From: an uncultured Erysipelotrichaceae bacterium | GTDB lineage: Bacteria > Bacillota_I > Bacilli_A > Erysipelotrichales > Erysipelotrichaceae | DNA: 21,430 nt | Direction: 5' to 3' | NCBI GenBank assembly: GCA_934692455.1 | Contig: CAKUTY010000011.1 | Coordinates: forward strand, 1-21,430 | Shown: in pieces, positions 17,701 through 21,430 of the stretch | How positions within the stretch are numbered: the stretch's first letter is position 1 | How the letters are laid out: every line of letters starts with the position of its first letter | Position numbers and translations under genes: made by a program | The notes under the pieces: generated by a model | Told to the model about the DNA's origin: nothing | The model's input: only the letters and a program-made list of their open reading frames with translations | Databases searched by the model: none

Positions 17701-18650
17701 GCATATTTTTCTTCTGCTGCGATTCTAACATTTGTTTCTTCATCTTTTTTAAGTGATAAAGTATTTTTAATTTTTTCATTCTCACTATTTAATATAGATA
17801 TTTCATTGTCATAAACAGTTTGAAGTCTTTGAAATTCTAAGTCATTGTTATTTTTTAAATCTTCCTTGGTTTTTAATAGTTGCTCTTTTTTGAAACATAA
17901 GGCATCGTAATCTTTTTCTAAACGTAATAGTTCTTCTTTTTTAGCATTTATTTTTTCAGTTTGAGCTTTAATAATTTCAGCTTCTTTTTCTTTATTAGCA
18001 GCTTCGATTTTAGCTAGCGCTTCATCTTGACTAATTTTATTCTTTTCTATTTCTTTTTCTAGAGATTTAATTTCTTGATTATATGAGTCTTTTATTTCTT
18101 CTATTTTTTTAGTTTTATCATTCTTTTCTTGTTTAAGACTTATAATTTCGCGGTTTGTTTCATTGTCAAAATTAGCAGCTTTAATGTTGAATGCTTCGTT
18201 TTGTTGATCTCTTTGCTTTTTTAGCTCTTCCAATTGTTGTTCATAAGAAAGACGTAGTGCCTCACTATCGTTATATTCTTTTTCAATTCCTTCATTATAT
18301 TTATTAATATAAGTATTTTTTAGTTTGTCTTTCTTAGCTTCCAATTGAGACATTTTTTTGTCAGAACTAGCTTTTAAGGTACTTATCTTTTTATCAGCAG
18401 AAGCAAGTTGAGTATTTAATTTTTCTTGTTCTTTTAATAAAAATTCTTTTGATGTAGTGTGTTTATTTTTTAATTTATCAATTCTTTCGTTATGAAAAAA
18501 TTTTATTTCTTTATTTTCGTTATTAATTGATGCAATATCACTTCTTAGTTCTTTGTTGGCGTTTTTTGTTTCGCTAATGTTAGTATTTACCGCATCAATA
18601 GTAGCCTTTTCGTTGTTTTGTTTACTGAATAAATTAGTGCTTTTTCTCAT
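14748..18650 (-). CDS. Giant coiled-coil protein (1300 residues), nearly proline-free
   Basis: Not recognised as a named family. Almost the whole chain is heptad-like, rich in Glu, Lys, Asn, Leu and Ile, with many EKELExLK-type stretches. In 1300 residues I find one proline (about 1067, in VRPFV), one tryptophan (about 933), two cysteines and about five glycines, so a near-continuous helix close to 190 nm long is possible. No Walker A/B, ABC signature, signal peptide or membrane helix, so it is not an SMC/Rad50 ATPase; a cytoskeletal, scaffold or sensor role is conceivable. The ATG at 18650 has AGAGGG 7 nt upstream and a good promoter at 18696-18724. It heads a tightly packed operon with the TRIC-type protein, deaminase-like protein and patatin. 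Very A/T-biased lysine and glutamate codons, like its neighbours, so no sign of recent transfer. Confidence 0.85.
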   Translation of the reverse strand: MRKSTNLFSKQNNEKATIDAVNTNISETKNANKELRSDIASINNENKEIKFFHNERIDKLKNKHTTSKEFLLKEQEKLNTQLASADKKISTLKASSDKKMSQLEAKKDKLKNTYINKYNEGIEKEYNDSEALRLSYEQQLEELKKQRDQQNEAFNIKAANFDNETNREIISLKQEKNDKTKKIEEIKDSYNQEIKSLEKEIEKNKISQDEALAKIEAANKEKEAEIIKAQTEKINAKKEELLRLEKDYDALCFKKEQLLKTKEDLKNNNDLEFQRLQTVYDNEISILNSENEKIKNTLSLKKDEETNVRIAAEEKYAKTLAELNELASILTNKEKTTLANLEEQLKNRSEDFKKQFSEFVENLDQKYLNEKENHEKELQVLKQKVEIEKVEFEKRKTYLLDRYNDRFNQAQQAIGLLKNDNEELENKYTALSKDYKQKIDDLKNKIKELNDEYLNSLEIKENEYKQKIDEYKTENDAIIETILNSKNAVNDKIDSLNIKIAAIQASIETYVSNSDAEKENLKNRFEEEKQRINNNIQVIQEKIDTLVNVTSVKAKEENEKLLADLAKKKEDLKAKYDEAVAEIEAEFKKKDQELEADYHADIERLQKSFEQRIEYLTNQHQEKLTSLNKQEEDEKAKFEKEKAFIDANNIELEDNFNADVAKLQSTRSDLLKNIQALKDELNVEEANFNAFLVELDKKKEESLETLKTNYESKQAKITDEFINRKKKEEKILNDLTISNADRETTLTSVISILDEKKKEKDEEIAKFKDENQEIKVSLLDKLAEEKKKLEELENNHQDQLNIYKNNLDNKLKEIKEFKEALDNELAYITNVNDDEIKEVMTYYKDEFNIKKLDLKHQEDNYVQENNIEISNKEKELELLKIECADLLTDIKNRKNRLENEYTASYKLQLARTRETADELNYAENEAVLKRSEWQNLIQAKQKENDLETELLKSNYDKALKELRENNKSTLNNLHNTKKELIEKRYQLARDFDDANKGYENYVDEQNQKFEELKNQTGAYINNLKEEIANIVLKQNELNDTFAKKVNDIKKELVDAFDTYDELVKVRPFVLKNENDQKEDIMLILASEFKEKIDELNNTHQEAVKTLNEYKKEKLEQIAKEFEENVNSKGTITNTYESQIKEISDKYEELIVKEKERQANLRYKIDLNIKNIDEEKTLYEERLAELENKFNEDKEVLEKMHLENIDRENQIFLREQEAELEETSYVTNDIDTINKKIDEINQKFNVINDEIDMKRFAVITIFTNKMQEIDDYYNSLVNDNNNRRKQVDVMNNKVATIFKKN

Positions 18651-18695
18651 AAATTTGCCCTCTATTAAAAAAAGAAATAGGTATTTCCTGATAAA

Positions 18696-18724
18696 ATTAT
18701 ACTGTTTTTATAAATATTAAACAA
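18696..18724 (-). promoter_or_regulatory. Sigma-A-type promoter of the coiled-coil/TRIC/deaminase/patatin operon
   Basis: On the minus strand TTGTTT (18719-18724), 17-nt spacer, then a perfect TATAAT (18696-18701), with the coding start 45 nt downstream. It is back-to-back with the tRNA promoter; the two -35 boxes are 8 nt apart. Confidence 0.65.
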
Positions 18725-18732
18725 ATTTTGTA

Positions 18733-18761
18733 TTGCATTTTATAAAAGTTTCTAGTATGAT
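18733..18761 (+). promoter_or_regulatory. Sigma-A-type promoter of the tRNA cluster
   Basis: TTGCAT (18733-18738), exactly 17 nt, then TATGAT (18756-18761), ending 21 nt before the first tRNA gene. Both boxes match the consensus at 5 or 4 of 6 positions. Confidence 0.7.
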
Positions 18762-18782
18762 AATAAAGCGCAGTGATGAAGT

Positions 18783-18856
18783 GGTTCCTTAGCCAAGTGG
18801 TAAGGCAATAGACTGCAACTCTGTGATCGCCGGTTCGAATCTGGCAGGAACCTCCA
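18783..18856 (+). tRNA. tRNA-Cys (anticodon GCA)
   Basis: Acceptor GGTTCCT/AGGAACC, loop CTGCAAC, T-arm GCCGG-TTCGAAT-CTGGC, U73 discriminator as expected for Cys, CCA encoded. First gene of the nine-tRNA cluster. Confidence 0.96.
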
Positions 18857-18862
18857 TTTAGT

Positions 18863-18948
18863 GGGGATGTGGCGGAATGGTAGACGCGAGGGACTTAAAA
18901 TCCCTTGGTAGCAATACTGTGAGGGTTCAACTCCCTCCATCCCCACCA
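18863..18948 (+). tRNA. tRNA-Leu (anticodon TAA)
   Basis: Acceptor GGGGATG/CATCCCC, anticodon loop CTTAAAA, long variable arm of class II type, T-arm GAGGG-TTCAACT-CCCTC, CCA encoded. Reads UUA, the favoured Leu codon in this AT-rich genome. Confidence 0.96.
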
Positions 18949-18970
18949 CTAAACAGCGTAAACAAAATGT

Positions 18971-19047
18971 GCGCCCATAGCTCAACTGGATAGAGCGTTT
19001 GACTACGGATCAAAAGGTTGCGGGTTCAAGTCCTGCTGGGCGCGCCA
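18971..19047 (+). tRNA. tRNA-Arg (anticodon ACG)
   Basis: Acceptor GCGCCCA/TGGGCGC, loop CTACGGA, T-stem GCGGG/CCTGC, G73 and CCA encoded. The ACG anticodon implies A34-to-inosine editing by a TadA enzyme encoded elsewhere. Confidence 0.96.
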
Positions 19048-19071
19048 AAAACTTGAAATTCTTTTTTTTCT

Positions 19072-19148
19072 CGGGATGTAGCTCAGCTTGGTAGAGTACT
19101 TGATTTGGGATCAAGGTGTCGCAGGTTCGAATCCTGTCATCCCGACCA
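19072..19148 (+). tRNA. tRNA-Pro (anticodon TGG)
   Basis: Acceptor CGGGATG/CATCCCG, loop TTTGGGA, T-stem GCAGG/CCTGT with one wobble, CCA encoded. A run of eight T lies just before it, but no hairpin accompanies it. Confidence 0.96.
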
Positions 19149-19164
19149 TTAAATTTATTTATTT

Positions 19165-19241
19165 GGCTAGGTAGCTTAGTTGGCTAGAGCAATCGGTTCA
19201 TACCCGGTAGGTCGTGGGTTCGAGTCCCACCCTCGCCACCA
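19165..19241 (+). tRNA. tRNA-Met, elongator (anticodon CAT), with an acceptor-stem mismatch
   Basis: Loop TTCATAC between ATCGG/CCGGT, T-stem GTGGG/CCCAC, CCA encoded. The GGTTCATACCC anticodon arm matches Firmicute elongator Met. The acceptor GGCTAGG against CCTCGCC leaves a U4-C69 mismatch; GGCGAGG would pair perfectly. Identity as elongator Met rests on the arm and on its place before the Ile2-like gene. Confidence 0.85.
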
Positions 19242-19252
19242 ATTAGTTAGTC

Positions 19253-19329
19253 GGACCCTTAGCTCAGTTGGTCAGAGCTTCCGGCTCATAACCGGGTGGT
19301 CGTAGGTTCGAGTCCTACAGGGTCCACCA
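19253..19329 (+). tRNA. tRNA with anticodon CAT, probably tRNA-Ile2 (lysidine-modified)
   Basis: Acceptor GGACCCT/AGGGTCC, anticodon arm TCCGG-CTCATAA-CCGGG, T-stem GTAGG/CCTAC, CCA encoded. In Bacillus and Mycoplasma clusters the gene between elongator Met and Ser is Ile2, whose C34 is changed to lysidine by TilS to read AUA; the acceptor resembles that tRNA. Met cannot be excluded from sequence alone. Confidence 0.75.
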
Positions 19330-19358
19330 ATAAGTAAACTAAAAGGATTAAAAATTAT

Positions 19359-19449
19359 GGAGGAATACCCAAGTGGCTGAAGGGTCCGGTCTTGAAAACC
19401 GGTAGGTCAGGAAACTGGCGCCTGGGTTCGAATCCCAGTTCCTCCGCCA
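19359..19449 (+). tRNA. tRNA-Ser (anticodon TGA)
   Basis: Class II tRNA of 91 nt: acceptor GGAGGAA/TTCCTCC, loop CTTGAAA, long variable arm, T-stem CTGGG/CCCAG, G73 and CCA encoded. Confidence 0.95.
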
Positions 19450-19519
19450 TTTCTATTAAAACTTATTAAGTTAGAACTGGAATTCGAACACTTAATATGT
19501 TATTATAGAAAAGCAACAT

Positions 19520-19596
<77 letters not shown>

Positions 19597-19598
19597 AT

Positions 19599-19674
19599 GG
19601 TTCTGTAGCTCAGTTGGTAGAGCAATGGACTGAAAATCCATGTGTCGCCAGTTCAATTCTGGCCGGAACCACCA
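19599..19674 (+). tRNA. tRNA-Phe (anticodon GAA)
   Basis: Acceptor GGTTCTG/CGGAACC with one wobble, loop CTGAAAA, T-arm GCCAG-TTCAATT-CTGGC, A73 and CCA encoded. Last tRNA of the cluster. Confidence 0.96.
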
Positions 19675-19684
19675 TTAGTTAATT

Positions 19685-19709
19685 AAGTGCCTTAAATAGG
19701 CATTTTTTT
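19685..19709 (+). terminator. Intrinsic terminator of the tRNA cluster
   Basis: Stem AAGTGCCT / AGGCATT (one G-U pair) with a 5-nt loop, followed by seven T, 11 nt after tRNA-Phe. Confidence 0.8.
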
Positions 19710-19797
19710 AATGTTTGTGCACGATTTGCGCCCTAATTTTCCATTATTTTTATGAGATTTAAAAAACAAATTCTTATTCTCTTTTGTACATTATATT

Positions 19798-19829
19798 CAA
19801 AACTCCTCATGTTAATAACCATGAGGAGT
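19798..19829 (-). terminator. Intrinsic terminator of the small membrane protein gene
   Basis: Perfect 10-bp stem ACTCCTCATG / CATGAGGAGT with an 8-nt loop, followed on the minus strand by TTTTG. It lies 7 nt after the TGA stop. Bases 19710-19797, between it and the tRNA terminator, hold nothing I can recognise. Confidence 0.7.
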
Positions 19830-19835
19830 ACATCA

Positions 19836-20207
19836 TCATTCATTAGTTTCTAAAGCCTTATAATATATCAACATCATAAATGTAGAAACAATAAGTCCAA
19901 TATAGAATTCAGGAAATGCCATATCAAGACTTGTCTTTAAACTTATTTGAGGTGTAATTGTATAAGTATACCAAGTAAAGAACATAAATAATTCTGATAT
20001 TACTACACCTATAGTTCCAATACCGCTTATCCATTCATCAGTGAATAAACCAATCACAAATATCACAAGTGATAACATCCCTATTGGATTTGTAATATTA
20101 ATCAATCCCGATATTTCTTGTACACCCTTCATGCCACCATATTGATTAAGCAACATTGGTGACAAACTAACTACAAATAGTATTGCTAAAATAGTTTTCT
20201 TTTTCAT
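19836..20207 (-). CDS. Small hydrophobic membrane protein, unknown function
   Basis: 123 residues with about four hydrophobic segments (roughly 5-22, 40-58, 62-84 and 99-117); the first could be a signal anchor after a KKK start. No family recognised and no charged catalytic pattern. It begins 9 nt after the glycosyltransferase stop, with AGGGGGT just before the ATG, so it is the distal gene of the same operon and may support export or modification of the glycan. The stop codon is TGA, which supports the standard bacterial code. Confidence 0.7.
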   Translation of the reverse strand: MKKKTILAILFVVSLSPMLLNQYGGMKGVQEISGLINITNPIGMLSLVIFVIGLFTDEWISGIGTIGVVISELFMFFTWYTYTITPQISLKTSLDMAFPEFYIGLIVSTFMMLIYYKALETNE

Positions 20208-20216
20208 TTTGACCCC

Positions 20217-21430
20217 CTATCTTCTAATTTGATTTAGATTTAATCTTCTAGTATGAGCAATTGGTGTCCACTCAACTTTCTTAAATAAGGCAACGATTGT
20301 GATTGGCATATACGTAAGCATAAATATTGGACAAGTAAAGATATAAATAATCTTCTTCAAATTTGCACAATAAATATTCTTCCATTCCTTTAGCGTTGTT
20401 AATAGAGAGATGATGAACAATATAAGATACATCCCTAAGAAAACATTAAACAAACTACTAAATAAATATATAAATGAATTGTTTAATAAGAAGCGATCAA
20501 GAATATAAGTTATATTAACAACAAAACTAATAAAACTTATGATTCCTGCAGGAGCCGAGTTCATTAGCATGTCATAGCTTGAGAAATCACCCTTAAAGGC
20601 CTTTTTAATAAGTTCTAAGCCATATTTAGATAAAACTTGAATTACACCCTTAGACCATCTTAATCTTTGATTAAAAGACTGTTTAAAGCTTGTAGGCTGT
20701 TCATCATAAACAACAGCTTTATCAGCATAGCCAATCTTTATATCTTTTAACACGCTATCAACACTAAACTCGATATCTTCTGTCAACAAGAAGTAGTTCC
20801 ACCCACCATTGTTTTCTACTAATTCATTTGAAACCAAGAAACCAGTGCCACTTATTGCACAACTAGAATTAATAATCATTCTAGAAGCATTTAAATGAGC
20901 TGATTCATGTAAATACCACAAACCATAACCAGCACTAATCCAATTATCACCATAATTTTTAGAATTACGATAAGAAGTAACTGCTTGATAACCTTCGTTA
21001 TACACTCTATTTATTTCCTTAATAAAGTCTTTATCTACGATGTTGTCGGCATCAAAGACAAGATATGCATCATAATGCTTATTTATTTGTTTAATCTTAT
21101 TTAACAAATAATTTAAGACATAACCCTTACCTACTTCAACAGAATTAAATCTTTTATATACAATAGCGCCCTTCTTCTTAACAAGATCATAAGTATTATC
21201 ACTACAGTTATCAGCACAAACATAGATATCAACATAATCACTTGGATAGTTTTGATTCTTTAGGCTATCTATAAGATTACCAATGACTTGTTCCTCATTT
21301 CTAGCCGCAATTAAAATTGCGTATCTATTTGTTTTATCATTAATAACTCTTGTCTTATTTCTTACAAATAGTGGCAAGAATAAATATAATGCCTGATATG
21401 TATAACATAAGATAAATATAATAGTTACAA
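20217..21430 (-). CDS. Membrane glycosyltransferase, GT2 family (5' end outside window)
   Basis: Processive-type GT2 enzyme like cellulose/poly-GlcNAc synthases, transferring sugars from an NDP donor at the membrane. The conventional start at 21377 is a TTG with hydrophobic frame continuing upstream (YQALYLFLPLF-like) to the window edge, so an N-terminal membrane helix and the true start lie outside. Counting from the TTG at 21377: LIAARNEEQVIGNLI (about 22-36) begins the nucleotide-binding fold, DADN (about 109-112) is the metal/UDP-binding motif, TEDIEF (about 201-206) holds the catalytic Asp, and QRLRW (about 239-243) is the Q(R)xRW motif. Three hydrophobic segments fill the C-terminal part. 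Donor and product unknown; a stand-alone bacterial exopolysaccharide or glycolipid role is usual for the family. Confidence 0.88.
   Translation of the reverse strand, partial: VTIIFILCYTYQALYLFLPLFVRNKTRVINDKTNRYAILIAARNEEQVIGNLIDSLKNQNYPSDYVDIYVCADNCSDNTYDLVKKKGAIVYKRFNSVEVGKGYVLNYLLNKIKQINKHYDAYLVFDADNIVDKDFIKEINRVYNEGYQAVTSYRNSKNYGDNWISAGYGLWYLHESAHLNASRMIINSSCAISGTGFLVSNELVENNGGWNYFLLTEDIEFSVDSVLKDIKIGYADKAVVYDEQPTSFKQSFNQRLRWSKGVIQVLSKYGLELIKKAFKGDFSSYDMLMNSAPAGIISFISFVVNITYILDRFLLNNSFIYLFSSLFNVFLGMYLILFIISLLTTLKEWKNIYCANLKKIIYIFTCPIFMLTYMPITIVALFKKVEWTPIAHTRRLNLNQIRR

Noticed and set aside
14748..18650. SMC/Rad50/MukB-like ATPase
   Set aside because: No Walker A, Walker B or ABC signature and no globular heads; only coiled-coil sequence is seen.
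18752..18985. Minus-strand open frame of 77 codons across tRNA-Cys and tRNA-Leu
   Set aside because: It is the antisense of tRNA genes and has the repetitive look of the classic spurious open frame seen opposite tRNAs; no ribosome site or coding pattern.
19048..19071. Run of eight T between tRNA-Arg and tRNA-Pro, considered as an internal terminator
   Set aside because: There is no hairpin directly before it apart from the tRNA itself, and the cluster continues.
19450..19519. TTCGAA-containing spacer before tRNA-fMet, considered as a decayed tRNA (perhaps Asp or Ala)
   Set aside because: TTCGAA is palindromic and the flanks do not form a T-stem, acceptor or anticodon arm.

Overview
The window comes from a low-GC Gram-positive bacterium, most likely an Erysipelotrichia- or Mollicutes-like Firmicute. 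The evidence is strong AT bias, A+T-rich purine-type Shine-Dalgarno sites, TGG as the visible Trp codon with TGA used as a stop, and a tRNA cluster whose order (Arg-Pro-Met-Ile2-Ser-fMet-Phe) matches the classic Bacillus/Mycoplasma nine-tRNA block minus Ala and Asp. Genes are dense and many are convergent with almost no spacer. No rRNA, insertion sequence, integrase or CRISPR array is visible. Both ends are cut: the chaperone gene enters from the left and a glycosyltransferase gene leaves on the right.

Left part (1-4745): the C-terminal two thirds of HtpG converge on and overlap a trimeric-type purine nucleoside phosphorylase. A divergent DUF4236 protein and a compact single-chain ABC half-transporter follow. 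Middle part (4751-10732): a set of lipid-linked genes. On the minus strand an E2/CAT-fold acyltransferase-like protein, an acyl-CoA-ligase-like AMP-forming enzyme and a lysophospholipase-like hydrolase lie in a row. Divergent from them on the plus strand are a zinc-dependent phospholipase C family protein and a UMF1-family transporter.

The most interesting unit is the minus-strand block 18650-10772. A 1300-residue, almost proline-free coiled-coil protein is followed after 2 nt by a TRIC/UPF0126 membrane protein. After 1 nt comes an 826-residue adenosine-deaminase-like protein with a C-terminal Rossmann-like (possibly SLOG) domain, and with a 14-nt overlap a patatin-like phospholipase. A single promoter (TTGTTT-N17-TATAAT) and one strong bidirectional terminator bracket the block, so the four genes are probably one coupled operon. 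The combination of sensor-like coiled coil, membrane channel, nucleotide enzyme and phospholipase resembles the parts list of nucleotide-signalling or abortive-infection systems, but this role is inference only.

Right part: nine tRNA genes (18783-19674) run divergently from that operon, from a back-to-back promoter, and end at a clear terminator. Two of the three CAU tRNAs carry odd stem mismatches. A small membrane protein and a membrane GT2 glycosyltransferase, co-oriented on the minus strand, close the window.
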